Positions 16,586 to 25,441 are shown, counted from the stretch's first letter. The stretch is DNA of 64,000 nucleotides from an uncultured bacterium (GCA_947243845.1 CAMXIF010000012.1:1-64000), one strand, 5' to 3'. The notes: generated by a model from the letters alone, not told the origin. A program made the numbers and translations.

Positions 16586-18235
16586 ATGAAAACCAGAATA
16601 TTCAGCGTAGGGATTCTGCTTGCGGCGCTGGGGGTCATGCTCGTTGGCGGCAGGCAGATGGATGGAATAGAATCTTTGAAGCGGCAGGAAAGTGACTGCG
16701 GTAAGGACGATCAGAAAACAGAGAATGGTATAGTTGGTTATGAGACAGCCGTAGATGCACAAGAGCGGGAAGAAGCCGAAAGTACAGATGTTCAGCAGAG
16801 TACTGACGATGCCTGCATGGAAGAACCCGAAGATACAGAGACTCCGGAGATTGAAAAAGACGGGAATTACTGGATGCTGAAGATACAGGCTGAAGCCACC
16901 ATAGATTATGGCGGAGAAACAGTTCCGGTCAGGCACAGCGATGAAGTGATCACTGCCGAGTATACGGATGACCTGTCTTTACTGGAATGTGCAGATGAGA
17001 CAGATCATTATTATGCGTATCAGGACGGTAAAGTATATTATCGGCAGTATCATGAGGACTCTTTCGAGGAAAGCGGTCTGTGGGCCAATTATAATCCGGT
17101 GCCGGGAACAGAGAAAGAAATAGTCTGTATCGACCAGGCGGGCGTGAAGACAGAACTGTTTAAGGATGAAGGTTATGGGGCGTTCTATCTGCTTGGTGGA
17201 AGATTTTATATGAAGGAAGTCGGAAATGTATATTCCGTGGATATGTCCGGGCAGAGTCGGATTGATTATGGGCCGGGGGAGATTGTGGCAGTTGACGAAA
17301 TGGAACACATAATCGTGCTGGAATTGCATGACGAAGAGCTTCGAGTCGATTTTTATGTGTTGGACTATGATACCGGTGTGTGTAAGAGTCTGTCATCGCA
17401 GGGAACTGTCCGAGATGAGACAGGAAGCCCTTTGGATTTTTGCGCTTATCAGGATGGATACGTCTATTTGCAGAAATATAAGAATCCCGAAAGGACCACA
17501 GAACTTTATGCAGTGTCTATAGAAGGAGAGTGGGAAAAAATCATAACTCTGACGCCGGATGCAGAGCATTATTATGCGGACTTTATTGTACATATGGAGA
17601 TTTATGGGGACAGACTTTTCTTTACCTATGGTGGCTATGATGGATCAGAACATTGGTATCAAGGCGGCAGGATTACAACTGTGAAGAAAGATGGTTCTGA
17701 TTACCGTTCGGTGAGGGGAATGTATGATGAGGCGGATTATTTCTATCTTTGTCAGAAGGGGGAAAGAACATTCGTGTTTTATCCCAATAATCATCTGGTT
17801 GCGGTGGACGCTGACGCTAATGATTATCAGCGTTATTATGTGACAGCATGGGATATTGATTCCGGGATTATGTATCCGGTTGAGATACCTTTTTCGGCTG
17901 TCCTTGCAGATGATTATTATATAGACTTTATAGAGGAGGCAAATAATGTCAGGGCTTTGCCGGACAGGACTGGCAGGATTGTGAAAGTGGTTGAACATTT
18001 GGATGATTTTATAGAAGTATTTCCGAGTGGAACTGAGGGAGAAAGTTTACATCCTCGATATTCTTATTTCTATTATAAAGACGGGTACTTATATTTTGAG
18101 GCGGAGTACAGTGTATGGAGCAAGGAAGACTGCATTGGCTGGCGGGATGGATACCGCAGGGTGCAGACGCGGCTGTATCGCCTGAAACTGGGGAAAGATA
18201 GAGCGCAGAAAGCGGAACTGTTGTATTCCTATTAA
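16586..18235 (+). CDS. Exported or membrane-anchored protein of unknown function
   Basis: About 549 residues from ATG at 16586 (weak CAGGGAAACAG site). The open frame begins at 16316 inside ispF, but the hydrophobic signal/anchor segment (IFSVGILLAALGVMLVGG) sits right after this ATG. Residues 30-95 are an acidic, disordered linker. The rest has repeated strand-rich blocks with YxxDGxxYxxxY character (for example AYQDGKVYYRQY and YYKDGYLYFEAEY), suggestive of a beta-propeller like DUF5050 proteins. No catalytic motif is recognised. It lies between ispF and sigH, 39 bases before the sigH start. Confidence 0.6.
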   Translation: MKTRIFSVGILLAALGVMLVGGRQMDGIESLKRQESDCGKDDQKTENGIVGYETAVDAQEREEAESTDVQQSTDDACMEEPEDTETPEIEKDGNYWMLKIQAEATIDYGGETVPVRHSDEVITAEYTDDLSLLECADETDHYYAYQDGKVYYRQYHEDSFEESGLWANYNPVPGTEKEIVCIDQAGVKTELFKDEGYGAFYLLGGRFYMKEVGNVYSVDMSGQSRIDYGPGEIVAVDEMEHIIVLELHDEELRVDFYVLDYDTGVCKSLSSQGTVRDETGSPLDFCAYQDGYVYLQKYKNPERTTELYAVSIEGEWEKIITLTPDAEHYYADFIVHMEIYGDRLFFTYGGYDGSEHWYQGGRITTVKKDGSDYRSVRGMYDEADYFYLCQKGERTFVFYPNNHLVAVDADANDYQRYYVTAWDIDSGIMYPVEIPFSAVLADDYYIDFIEEANNVRALPDRTGRIVKVVEHLDDFIEVFPSGTEGESLHPRYSYFYYKDGYLYFEAEYSVWSKEDCIGWRDGYRRVQTRLYRLKLGKDRAQKAELLYSY

Positions 18236-18274
18236 GTGTTGTTTATTGTGTAAATGTTCTTGGAGGGAATCAGA

Positions 18275-18895
18275 TTGAAGGAAGACTATACGCAGTACAG
18301 TGATGAAGAACTTTTAGTCCGCCTGCGGGATGGTGAGCCAGGCATCACGGATCATATCATGAATAAATATAAAAATCTGGTCAGGAGCAAGGCCAAATCC
18401 ATGTATATTCTGGGGGCGGACAGCGAGGATCTGATTCAGGAGGGCATGATCGGACTCTTTAAGGCTGTACGGGACTATGATACCGGGCGGGATGCCAGTT
18501 TTTCCACCTTTGCGGATCTGTGTGTTTCCAGACAAATGTATACGGCGGTACAGGCTTCCAGACGCAAGAAACATATACCGCTCAATAACTATGTGTCCCT
18601 CTATGGCAATGTGGCCACAGATCATGAGGGAGAGGAAGAGGAACTGGTCAATGTGTTGGCGGACAGGTTTGAGCAGAGCCCGGAGGAGATGGTCATCGAT
18701 CAGGAAAATGTGGACCGGATTGAGATGATCATCGATAAGGAACTGAGCAGCTTTGAAAAACAGGTGTTGGATCTGTACCTGACGGGGATGGGATATCAGC
18801 AGATTGCCAAGGTTTTGGGCCGGGATGATAAGTCCACGGACAATGCATTGCAGCGGATTAAGACCAAATTGAAGAAAGCAATCAGAAAACAATAG
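18275..18895 (+). CDS. sigH: RNA polymerase sporulation-type sigma factor SigH
   Basis: 206 residues from a TTG at 18275. GGAGGG at 18262-18267 lies 7 bases upstream, and the in-frame ATG at 18254 precedes the ribosome site, so it cannot be the start. Sigma70 region 2 is clear (SEDLIQEGMIGLFKAVRDYD...FSTFADLCVSRQM) and region 4 near the C-terminus (SSFEKQVLDLYLTGMGYQQIAKVLGRDDKSTDNALQRIK). The pattern is that of SigH/Spo0H, which directs early sporulation and stationary-phase genes, and competence in some species. A tRNA-Thr follows. Confidence 0.93.
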   Translation: MKEDYTQYSDEELLVRLRDGEPGITDHIMNKYKNLVRSKAKSMYILGADSEDLIQEGMIGLFKAVRDYDTGRDASFSTFADLCVSRQMYTAVQASRRKKHIPLNNYVSLYGNVATDHEGEEEELVNVLADRFEQSPEEMVIDQENVDRIEMIIDKELSSFEKQVLDLYLTGMGYQQIAKVLGRDDKSTDNALQRIKTKLKKAIRKQ

Positions 18896-18902
18896 GCGGG
18901 TA

Positions 18903-18932
18903 TTGACAAAGCTAAAAAGGCTGTGATATACT
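18903..18932 (+). promoter_or_regulatory. Promoter for tRNA-Thr
   Basis: TTGACA and TATACT are separated by 18 bases, 37 bases upstream of the tRNA 5' end. Confidence 0.75.
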
Positions 18933-18968
18933 ACAAAACGATGGCAAAAGGGAAACCTTTCTTGTCAG

Positions 18969-19041
18969 GCTGCTGTGGCTCAGTCGGTAGAGCGTCGCAT
19001 TGGTAGTGCGGAGGTCACGGGTTCGATTCCCGTCAGCAGCT
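18969..19041 (+). tRNA. tRNA-Thr (GGT)
   Basis: Acceptor GCTGCTG pairs with CAGCAGC. The anticodon loop TTGGTAG gives anticodon GGT for ACC/ACT codons. The T-loop is TTCGATT. The discriminator is T and CCA is not encoded. Minus-strand reading frames across it are artefacts. Confidence 0.93.
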
Positions 19042-19063
19042 TTTTGGCCGTAATGCAACAGAA

Positions 19064-19160
19064 TAACAGGGGCGCTGGACACAAGTCCGGCTGAGATGCA
19101 GAGGTGTAATGTCACTTCCGGTCCCTTGAACCTGATCCGGGTAATGCCGGCGTAGGAAGA
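19064..19160 (+). ncRNA. TPP riboswitch (THI element)
   Basis: GGGGCGCTGGACACAAGTCCGGCTGAGATG and later CCCTTGAACCTGATCCGGGTAATGCCGGCGTAGGAA match the conserved halves of the thiamine pyrophosphate aptamer. It lies about 210 bases upstream of thiT. A hairpin (GCAGTCTG/CAGACTGC, about 19173-19195) and a GTACCGC/GCGGTAC terminator follow. This fits transcriptional shut-off of thiamine uptake when TPP is high. Confidence 0.93.
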
Positions 19161-19231
19161 ATATTCGACTTAGCAGTCTGTCTGTAAACAGACTGCGGCT
19201 ATTTGTGCAACAGAATAGATGTCGTCTTTTT

Positions 19232-19273
19232 CGTACCGCGTTATACCTGACTGTATTGCGGTACTTTTTTGTT
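19232..19273 (+). terminator. Terminator downstream of TPP aptamer
   Basis: GTACCGC (19233-19239) pairs with GCGGTAC (19258-19264), followed by TTTTTTG. It is the likely expression platform of the TPP riboswitch. Confidence 0.75.
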
Positions 19274-19290
19274 TTAGGAAACTGCTCCGC

Positions 19291-19353
19291 ATATACCGGA
19301 TCCGCGAAGCGGATCTCGCAAAGTTAAATTGCGGAGCAAATTAACTTTTTATA
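19291..19353. repeat. Dispersed palindromic element, family 2, copy 1
   Basis: It contains TCCGCGAAGCGGATCTCG (19301-19318), shared exactly with 27393-27410, followed by a GTTAA...CGNAGC...AATTNAC hairpin-like stretch also shared in pattern. It sits between the TPP terminator and the thiT ribosome site. Confidence 0.65.
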
Positions 19354-19367
19354 TGGAGGAGACATCT

Positions 19368-19931
19368 ATGACACAAAAGAACAAAATCCGCGCTCTGACA
19401 GAGGGCGCAATCATGATTGCTGCCGCAACGGTATTGGGATATTTTCGGATATTCCGCTTTCCGTTCGGAGGATCTATTGATCTGGCATTAGTACCGATTC
19501 TGGTTTATTGTCTGCGCTGGGGTCCTAAATATTCCCTGCTGTGTTGTTTTGTTAACGGCTTGCTGCAGTATTTTCTGGGCGGCGGTATCGCCATTTCCTG
19601 GCAGTCTATGTTACTCGATTATGTGGTGGCATATATGCTCGTGTTTTTGTGCGGGTTCGGCTGCGGGAAGAAGTTTGGCTGGCTGTGGGGCACTGTTTTA
19701 GGGTCTTTTGGACGCTGGGTATCGCTGACATTATCCGGCGGCCTGCTCTGGTATATGTATATGCCGGAGGTATTTTTAGGGATACCGATGAAGAACCCAT
19801 GGGTCTATTCGATTCTGTTGAACGGTGTGCTGGTATTGGCGGTCATGGCGGTAGATCTGGTGGTGCTTGGCATTATGCAGAGTGTTCCGGCTCTGCGGAA
19901 GATTGTGCTGTCCAGTCAGGTGGGAGAATAG
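19368..19931 (+). CDS. thiT: ECF transporter S component for thiamine (ThiT)
   Basis: 187 residues, six membrane helices. The protein is the thiamine-binding S subunit of an energy-coupling-factor importer. The segment FRFPFGGSIDLALVPILVYCLRWGPK and the later loop with aromatic residues (SGGLLWYMYMPE) match ThiT, in which Trp/Tyr residues stack thiamine. GGAGGAGACATCT precedes ATG at 19368. It is under the TPP riboswitch at 19064, which independently supports the substrate. Shared EcfA/A'/T partners are not in the window. Confidence 0.93.
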   Translation: MTQKNKIRALTEGAIMIAAATVLGYFRIFRFPFGGSIDLALVPILVYCLRWGPKYSLLCCFVNGLLQYFLGGGIAISWQSMLLDYVVAYMLVFLCGFGCGKKFGWLWGTVLGSFGRWVSLTLSGGLLWYMYMPEVFLGIPMKNPWVYSILLNGVLVLAVMAVDLVVLGIMQSVPALRKIVLSSQVGE

Positions 19932-20013
19932 AGCCTAGCCGCCGGCAACAGATACAATAGCGCAGAGCATAATTACCAAAAGTTAATAAATAGAAAAATC
20001 AGGAGCTGCCCAA

Positions 20014-20694
20014 ATGAGAAAATCAACTTATAAACTGATAGAAAATTATATGAATGACTGTATGACAGACAGTGCCCATGATAAAGAACATGTCTACCGG
20101 GTATTATATAATGCTTTGACAATTGCCGATACAGAGGATGCTGTTGATTATGATGTTTTGATAACAGCATGTTTGCTGCATGATATAGGAAGAAAAGAGC
20201 AATTTGAGAATCCGAACTTAAATCACGCTGAGGTGGGAGCCAGGAAGGCTTATCAATTTTTGAGGGAACATCATTTTTCACAGGAAATGGCAGAACAGGT
20301 CAGGGAATGTATCCGCAGTCACAGATTTCGAGGAGAGACGTTTCCTCAGAGCCTGGAAGCGAAAATCCTGTTTGATGCGGATAAGATTGATGTGGCCGGT
20401 GCGATTGGTATTGCCAGAACCCTGATCTATAAAGGACAGGTCGCTGAACCGCTATATTCCGTAAGGCCGGACGGATGCGTCTCTGATGGCATAAACGATG
20501 AAGAGCCTTCTTTTTTTCAGGAATATAAGTATAAACTGGAAAATTTATATTCCCAATTTTATACGAGGAAGGGTACACAGATGGCCAGGAAACGACAGCA
20601 GGCCGCGGCTGCGTTTTATGACAGTATTTTTCGCGAGGTAAGTGAGGCATACACGGATGGAGTGGATATATTGAGGCGGCAGATGGAGGAATGA
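20014..20694 (+). CDS. HD domain phosphohydrolase
   Basis: 226 residues. Metal-binding HD-superfamily motifs are present in order: AHDKEHVYRV (first His), LLHDIGRKE (HD doublet, about residue 60), SHRFRGE and FDADKID. The arrangement is that of the YedJ/YpgQ-like group of nucleotide or phosphate-ester hydrolases. AGGAG lies 8 bases ahead of the ATG. It is monocistronic on the plus strand and convergent with tRNA-Val. The substrate is unknown. Confidence 0.85.
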   Translation: MRKSTYKLIENYMNDCMTDSAHDKEHVYRVLYNALTIADTEDAVDYDVLITACLLHDIGRKEQFENPNLNHAEVGARKAYQFLREHHFSQEMAEQVRECIRSHRFRGETFPQSLEAKILFDADKIDVAGAIGIARTLIYKGQVAEPLYSVRPDGCVSDGINDEEPSFFQEYKYKLENLYSQFYTRKGTQMARKRQQAAAAFYDSIFREVSEAYTDGVDILRRQMEE

Positions 20695-20703
20695 GATAAA
20701 AAA

Positions 20704-20777
20704 TGGAAGCAAAGGGGCTCGAACCCTTGGCCTCCCGCTAGTCAGGCGAGCGCTCATCCCAGCTGAGCTATGCTTCC
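20704..20777 (-). tRNA. tRNA-Val (GAC)
   Basis: Read on the minus strand, GGAAGCA pairs with TGCTTCC. The D-arm is AGCTCAGCTGGGATGAGCG, the anticodon loop CTGACTA gives GAC, and the T-loop is TTCGAGC. CCA is not encoded. Confidence 0.93.
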
Positions 20778-20801
20778 ATAAGTTATTATGAACTTGTGTC
20801 T

Positions 20802-20829
20802 ATTATATCATGGTATTCTCATAAAGCAA
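20802..20829 (-). promoter_or_regulatory. Promoter for tRNA-Val
   Basis: On the minus strand TTGCTT and TATAAT are separated by 16 bases, about 25 bases upstream of the tRNA 5' end. Confidence 0.65.
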
Positions 20830-20858
20830 ACAAGATTTTGGGGAAGCCAGGAGAAATT

Positions 20859-21677
20859 ATGATTGCAAAAACATATCAGACTTCTAAAGGAACAATTCAT
20901 TATTGGGTAGGAAATAAAATAGATGGCATGAAAACGACATTAGTCTTCCTGCCGGGGCTGACAGCGGATCATCGTCTGTTTGACAAACAAATTAAGTATT
21001 TTGAGGACAAGTATAATGTTTTTGTGTGGGATGCGCCGGGACATGCTTTGTCCTGGCCGTTTGAACTGACTTTTAGTTTAATGGATAAGGCGGGATGGCT
21101 GGACGAGATCCTGATGTTGGAAGAAATCCACAGACCTGTCATTATTGGACAGTCAATGGGCGGATATGTGGGTCAGGCATATGCTCAGTTATTTCCAGAT
21201 AAGCTGGCAGGCTTTATTTCCATCGATTCTGCTCCACTGCAGAGAAAATATGTGACAGCGGCTGAACTTTGGCTTCTTAAGAGAATGGAGCCGGTGTACC
21301 GCCATTTTCCCTGGAAGCTTTTATTGAAATTGGGAACGACCGGAGTAGCAGTTTCTGCGTATGGAAGAGCGTTAATGCGTGATATGATGATAGCTTATAG
21401 CGGGGATCAGGAGAGATATGCAAAATTAGCCGGTCATGGTTTTCGTATATTGGCGGAGGCGATGGAGGCTGACCTTCCTTATAGGATTGGCTGTCCGGCT
21501 CTTTTGCTGTGCGGAGAGAAGGATCAGGCAGGTTCTTGTATCCGATATAACAAAGCGTGGCATAAGAACACCGGGATCAGGCTTGTATGGATAAAAGGCG
21601 CCGGCCATAATTCCAATACAGATGAACCGGATGCAGTCAATGCGTTGATTGAGAGGTTTGTACGTGATATAAGCTAA
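20859..21677 (+). CDS. Alpha/beta hydrolase
   Basis: 272 residues from ATG at 20859, set by CAGGAGAAATT; the frame extends upstream but without a site. VFLPGLTADHRLF forms the oxyanion region. GQSMGGYVGQAYAQ is the G-x-S-x-G nucleophile elbow, CGEKDQAGSC the acid loop and GAGHNSNTDEP the catalytic His. It is a cytoplasmic esterase or lipase-like enzyme of unknown substrate. It stands alone between tRNA-Val and the T-box leader. Confidence 0.88.
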   Translation: MIAKTYQTSKGTIHYWVGNKIDGMKTTLVFLPGLTADHRLFDKQIKYFEDKYNVFVWDAPGHALSWPFELTFSLMDKAGWLDEILMLEEIHRPVIIGQSMGGYVGQAYAQLFPDKLAGFISIDSAPLQRKYVTAAELWLLKRMEPVYRHFPWKLLLKLGTTGVAVSAYGRALMRDMMIAYSGDQERYAKLAGHGFRILAEAMEADLPYRIGCPALLLCGEKDQAGSCIRYNKAWHKNTGIRLVWIKGAGHNSNTDEPDAVNALIERFVRDIS

Positions 21678-21748
21678 ATACAAATGGTTTCCGTTGGCAT
21701 GGATGCAATCAATGGAATCTGGATATATGAAATCGAACCTATAAACGC

Positions 21749-21777
21749 TTGACAAAATCCCCATCTTTGCATATTCT
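21749..21777 (+). promoter_or_regulatory. Promoter of the T-box/cysE operon
   Basis: A consensus TTGACA and TATTCT are 17 bases apart, immediately upstream of the T-box leader. Confidence 0.8.
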
Positions 21778-21784
21778 AAATACT

Positions 21785-22056
21785 ATAGGCAGTGAAGGAG
21801 AAGAGTACCTTCTATTCAGGCGTCAGAGAGAATCTGTCATTGGCTGGAAACAGATTTCGCAAAGGAGGAAGGGAAGTGCGCTCCGGAGTCAGGCGAGGGG
21901 AAAGGCCGCAGGCGCGGTTTAGAGTATCTTCGTCCGGTCAGCCCCGTTACAGGCTTTGAGTGAAAAACTGCAGGCAGTTTTTAAGTAGAGTGGAACCGCG
22001 GATCAATTCGTCTCTATTTCCCACCGGGAAGGACGTATGAACCGCGTTTTTTGATG
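21785..22056 (+). ncRNA. T-box riboswitch, probably tRNA-Cys specific
   Basis: The leader contains AGAGTGGAACCGCGG (about 21987-22001), the T-box bulge that pairs with the uncharged tRNA 3' end. A terminator follows, made by CGCGG...CCGCG plus TTTTTT ending at about 22052. Stem I occupies about 21790-21900. TGC at 21877-21879, followed by a purine, is a plausible specifier, matching the downstream cysteine genes. Uncharged tRNA-Cys would relieve termination and raise cysE-cysS expression. Confidence 0.92.
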
Positions 22057-22072
22057 TCTATGGAGGAAAGGT

Positions 22073-22768
22073 ATGGGATTTGTCAATAATATAAAGGAAG
22101 AGATCCGTGTTGTAAGAGAACGTGATCCGGCTATCCATTCCAATATGGAAGTATTCCTTTATCCAAGCTTCAAGGTCATGCTGTACTATCGCGTGGCTCA
22201 CAGGCTTTATTTGAAAAAGCATTACTTCCTGGCCAGATGGGTATCCCAGAAGGGGGTGCGCAAAACGGGTATTGAGATACATCCGGGTGCGCAGATTGGC
22301 AAGGGGTTTTTCATTGACCATGGTAACGGTGTCATCATCGGAGAGACCACGGTCATCGGTGACAATGTGACGCTTTATCAGGGTGTGACTCTGGGTGGTA
22401 CGGGAAAGGAACAGGGCAAGCGTCATCCTACCGTAGGAAACAATGTGATGATCAGTACTGGTGCCAAGGTGCTTGGTTCTTTTAAGATTGGTGATAACAG
22501 CAAGATTGGGGCGGGCAGTGTAGTGCTTGAAGAGGTGCCGCCCAATTCTACCGTGGTGGGTGTGCCGGGACGTGTGGTCAAACGGGACAATATGAGTCTG
22601 CCACAGGAGGAACTGGATCAGACGCATCTGCCGGATCCGGTGCGGGAGGATATTGTGCTTTTACAGAAGGCCAATGCGGAACTGACCAACCGGCTGCTTG
22701 ATATTGAAAGGGAACTTAAGCTACAGCGTAAAGAGAAAGGTAAGGAGGCAGAGAATGAAAGTATATAA
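22073..22768 (+). CDS. cysE: Serine O-acetyltransferase
   Basis: 231 residues. It acetylates serine with acetyl-CoA, the first step of cysteine synthesis. The N-terminal helical region is short. A left-handed beta-helix of hexapeptide repeats runs from about residue 60 to 165 (IHPGAQIGKGFFIDHGNGVIIGE and onward) with the catalytic DHG and the GGTGKEQGKRHP loop. The C-terminal 40 residues form a helix extension. GGAGGAAAGGT precedes the ATG. It overlaps cysS by 14 bases and shares the Cys T-box, so cysteine supply and cysteinyl-tRNA charging are co-regulated. Confidence 0.95.
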   Translation: MGFVNNIKEEIRVVRERDPAIHSNMEVFLYPSFKVMLYYRVAHRLYLKKHYFLARWVSQKGVRKTGIEIHPGAQIGKGFFIDHGNGVIIGETTVIGDNVTLYQGVTLGGTGKEQGKRHPTVGNNVMISTGAKVLGSFKIGDNSKIGAGSVVLEEVPPNSTVVGVPGRVVKRDNMSLPQEELDQTHLPDPVREDIVLLQKANAELTNRLLDIERELKLQRKEKGKEAENESI

Positions 22769-24164
22769 CACATTATCCAGAAAGAAAGAAGAATTCATCC
22801 CCTTGGAGGAGGGAAAGGTCAGTATGTATGTCTGCGGGCCTACGGTTTATAACCTGATTCACATCGGCAATGCCAGGCCCATGATTGTCTTTGACACGGT
22901 GCGCCGGTATATGGAGCACAAGGGCTATGCGGTCAATTATGTGTCCAATTTTACGGATGTGGATGATAAAATTATCAAGAAGGCCAATGAGGAGGGGACG
23001 GAAGCGTCCGTGATCTCAGAACGCTATATTGCGGAGTGTAAGAAGGATATGGAGGCTTTGAATGTGAAGCCTGCCACCACCCACCCTAAGGCAACCTGTG
23101 AGATTGACGGTATGATCGATATGATCAATACGCTGATCGAGAAGGGGCATGCATATGTGGCGGAGGATGGTACTGTTTATTTTAAGACCAGAAGTTTTGT
23201 GGAGTATGGCAAACTTTCCCATAAGAATTTAGACGATCTGCGAAGCGGTGAGAGGTCTCTTTTGGTGTCTGGTGAGGATCAGAAGCAAGATCCGTTGGAT
23301 TTCGTATTGTGGAAGCCGAAGAAGGAAGGAGAACCTTTCTGGGAAGCGCCTTGGTGTGAGGGACGTCCGGGGTGGCATATCGAGTGTTCTGTGATGAGTA
23401 AGAAGTATTTGGGTGATGAGATTGATATCCATGCGGGCGGCGAGGACTTGATTTTCCCACATCATGAAAATGAGATTGCACAGTCGGAGGCAGCCAATGG
23501 GAAGCCTTTTGCTAAATACTGGATGCATAATGGGTTCTTGAATATCGACAATAAGAAAATGTCCAAATCTTTGGGAAATTTCTTTACGGTACGGGATATC
23601 AGCGAGAAATATGATCTGCAGGTGCTGCGTTTCTTTATGCTCTCGGCGCATTACAGGAGTCAGCTAAATTTCAGCGCAGAACTGATGGCGGCAGCCAAGA
23701 ACGGTCTGGACAGGATCGTGACCAGTGTGGGAAATCTGAACTTCCTTTTGGAGAACGCGGGTGATGGTGCGATGCGTGAGGCGGAGGAGAAGTTATTGAC
23801 AGAGGCGGAAGGGCTTGTGGACAAGTTTGACGAGGCCATGGACGATGACTTTAATACAGCGGATGCTATCTCGGTTATTTTTGAGTTGGTTAAGTTTGCC
23901 AATACGCATGCAGATGCGAAGTCCAGCGGCGTCTTTTTAAGGGATTTAAAAGAGAAAATTGTGATGCTTTCCGATATCTGCGGTCTGATCGTGGAGAAAA
24001 AGCAGGAGATGCTGGATGAGGAAATCGAGGCGCTGATACAGGAACGGCAGGAGGCCAGGAAGGCGAAAAATTTTGCGCGGGCGGATGAGATACGGAATAT
24101 CCTTACGGAAAAGGGTATTATCCTGGAAGATACAAGAGAGGGCGTTAAATGGAAGAGGGCATAA
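22755..24164 (+). CDS. cysS: Cysteinyl-tRNA synthetase
   Basis: 469 residues, class I synthetase. CGPTVYN carries a zinc ligand, HIGNAR is the HIGH motif, WHIECS and FPHHENE carry further zinc/active-site residues, and KKMSKSLGNF is the KMSKS loop. The C-terminal helical domain ends with RADEIRNILTEKGIILEDTREGVKWK, typical of CysRS. ATG at 22755 follows AAGGAGGCAGAGA, so an upstream frame start at 22698 is not used. It is the second gene of the T-box operon and overlaps mrnC by 16 bases. Confidence 0.97.
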   Translation: MKVYNTLSRKKEEFIPLEEGKVSMYVCGPTVYNLIHIGNARPMIVFDTVRRYMEHKGYAVNYVSNFTDVDDKIIKKANEEGTEASVISERYIAECKKDMEALNVKPATTHPKATCEIDGMIDMINTLIEKGHAYVAEDGTVYFKTRSFVEYGKLSHKNLDDLRSGERSLLVSGEDQKQDPLDFVLWKPKKEGEPFWEAPWCEGRPGWHIECSVMSKKYLGDEIDIHAGGEDLIFPHHENEIAQSEAANGKPFAKYWMHNGFLNIDNKKMSKSLGNFFTVRDISEKYDLQVLRFFMLSAHYRSQLNFSAELMAAAKNGLDRIVTSVGNLNFLLENAGDGAMREAEEKLLTEAEGLVDKFDEAMDDDFNTADAISVIFELVKFANTHADAKSSGVFLRDLKEKIVMLSDICGLIVEKKQEMLDEEIEALIQERQEARKAKNFARADEIRNILTEKGIILEDTREGVKWKRA

Positions 24165-24589
24165 CGATCTTAGAAGCGATCAAACGGGAGTTTGCCTGTA
24201 AAGAGGTCGATATCAGAACCTATTCCCCACTGACACTTGCCTATATCGGTGATGCGATTTATGATCTGGTGATCCGTACGATCGTGGTGGAGCGGGGGAA
24301 TACGTCCCCTAACAAGCTTCACAAGAAGACGGTGAAGTATGTCAGCGCTGTGGTGCAGGCAAAGTTGGTTGACGGGCTTTGGGAAGAACTGACGCAGGAA
24401 GAGCAGGAAATCTGCAGACGGGGGCGCAATGCCAAGTCTTACACCACGGCGAAAAACGCTTCTGTCATGGAATACCGCAAGGCCACAGGATTGGAGGCTT
24501 TGTGCGGCTATCTGTACCTGCAGGGCAGGCAGGAGCGGTTATTATGTCTGATCAAAAAGGCGATTGAGGGACTGGGTATGGAGATCTGA
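24149..24589 (+). CDS. mrnC: Mini-ribonuclease III
   Basis: 146 residues, RNase III catalytic domain only, without a double-stranded RNA binding domain. It has the signature LAYIGDAIYDLVIR with the catalytic acidic residue, NKLHKKTVKYVSA, and EEQEICRRGRNAKS. It matures 23S rRNA ends in Firmicutes. Its place between cysS and rlmB is the conserved order of this phylum. Confidence 0.95.
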   Translation: MEEGITILEAIKREFACKEVDIRTYSPLTLAYIGDAIYDLVIRTIVVERGNTSPNKLHKKTVKYVSAVVQAKLVDGLWEELTQEEQEICRRGRNAKSYTTAKNASVMEYRKATGLEALCGYLYLQGRQERLLCLIKKAIEGLGMEI

Positions 24590-24655
24590 AGCAGAATCCG
24601 GTCTGGCGCCAGACAGGCATGTCCAAACATGTGGTTTGATAGGATGGAGGAGAGG

Positions 24656-25441
24656 ATGAAAGAACAGAATCGAAAAGAGCGGGGCAGAGAAGAATTCCCA
24701 AAAGAAAATTCGGAATTTATAATAGAAGGCAGAAATGCCGTGATTGAGGCCTTCCGTGCAGGAAAGACCATAGACAGGCTGTATATTTTAGATGGCTGCA
24801 AAGATGGGCCCGTTATGACCATCAAGCGGGAGGCAGCCAAACAGGGAACCATGATCAAGTATATCGCCAAGGAGCGCCTGGACCAGATGTCCCAAACGGG
24901 TAAGCATCAGGGAGTAATTGCCAGTGCGGCGGCTTATGGATATGCAGAGGTGGAGGATATTTTGTTAAAAGCCCGGGAAAAAGGGGAACAGCCCTTTATC
25001 CTGCTGCTTGACGGGGTGGAGGATCCTCACAATCTGGGAGCGATTATTCGTACAGCCAACCAAGCGGGGGCACACGGAGTCATTATTCCCAAAAACAGGG
25101 CGGTGGGGTTGACTGCTGTGGTGGCGAAAGCGTCAGCAGGGGCGCTCAACTATACGCCGGTGGCAAAGGTGACAAATTTAGGACAGACCATTGAAGAATT
25201 AAAGAAAGAAGGGCTGTGGTTTGTTTGCGCGGATATGGGTGGTACGCCCATGTATCAGCTGGATCTGAAAGGGCCGATCGGGCTTGTGGTAGGTGGAGAA
25301 GGAAACGGTGTGGGGCGTTTGGTCAGGGAAAAGTGTGATATGTGTGCGGCAATCCCCATGCGTGGAGATATCGATTCATTGAATGTATCTGTGGCAGCAG
25401 GAGTGCTTGCTTATGAGATTGTAAGGCAGAGAATGTTATGA
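24656..25441 (+). CDS. rlmB: 23S rRNA (guanosine-2'-O-)-methyltransferase RlmB (SpoU family)
   Basis: About 261 residues from ATG at 24656, with GGAGG five bases ahead; ATGs at 24629 and 24644 lie upstream of that site. An N-terminal substrate-binding domain (IIEGRNAVIEAFRAGKTIDRLYI) is followed by a knotted SPOUT domain: LLDGVEDPHNLGAIIRTANQAG (motif 1), GLVVGGEGNGV (motif 2), and PMRGDIDSLNVSVAAGVLAYE (motif 3). It methylates G2251-type ribose in 23S rRNA. The end overlaps the SGNH gene by four bases. Confidence 0.95.
   Translation: MKEQNRKERGREEFPKENSEFIIEGRNAVIEAFRAGKTIDRLYILDGCKDGPVMTIKREAAKQGTMIKYIAKERLDQMSQTGKHQGVIASAAAYGYAEVEDILLKAREKGEQPFILLLDGVEDPHNLGAIIRTANQAGAHGVIIPKNRAVGLTAVVAKASAGALNYTPVAKVTNLGQTIEELKKEGLWFVCADMGGTPMYQLDLKGPIGLVVGGEGNGVGRLVREKCDMCAAIPMRGDIDSLNVSVAAGVLAYEIVRQRML

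Noticed and set aside
18912-19115. Minus-strand ORF across the tRNA-Thr gene
   Set aside because: It reads a tRNA in reverse and overlaps the TPP riboswitch; a classic artefact. The same holds for the frame at 20545-20757 over tRNA-Val.
24601-24614. GTCTGGCGCCAGAC palindrome between mrnC and rlmB as an operator or terminator
   Set aside because: It has no loop and no T-tail, and the genes appear to be one operon; probably chance or a minor mRNA structure.
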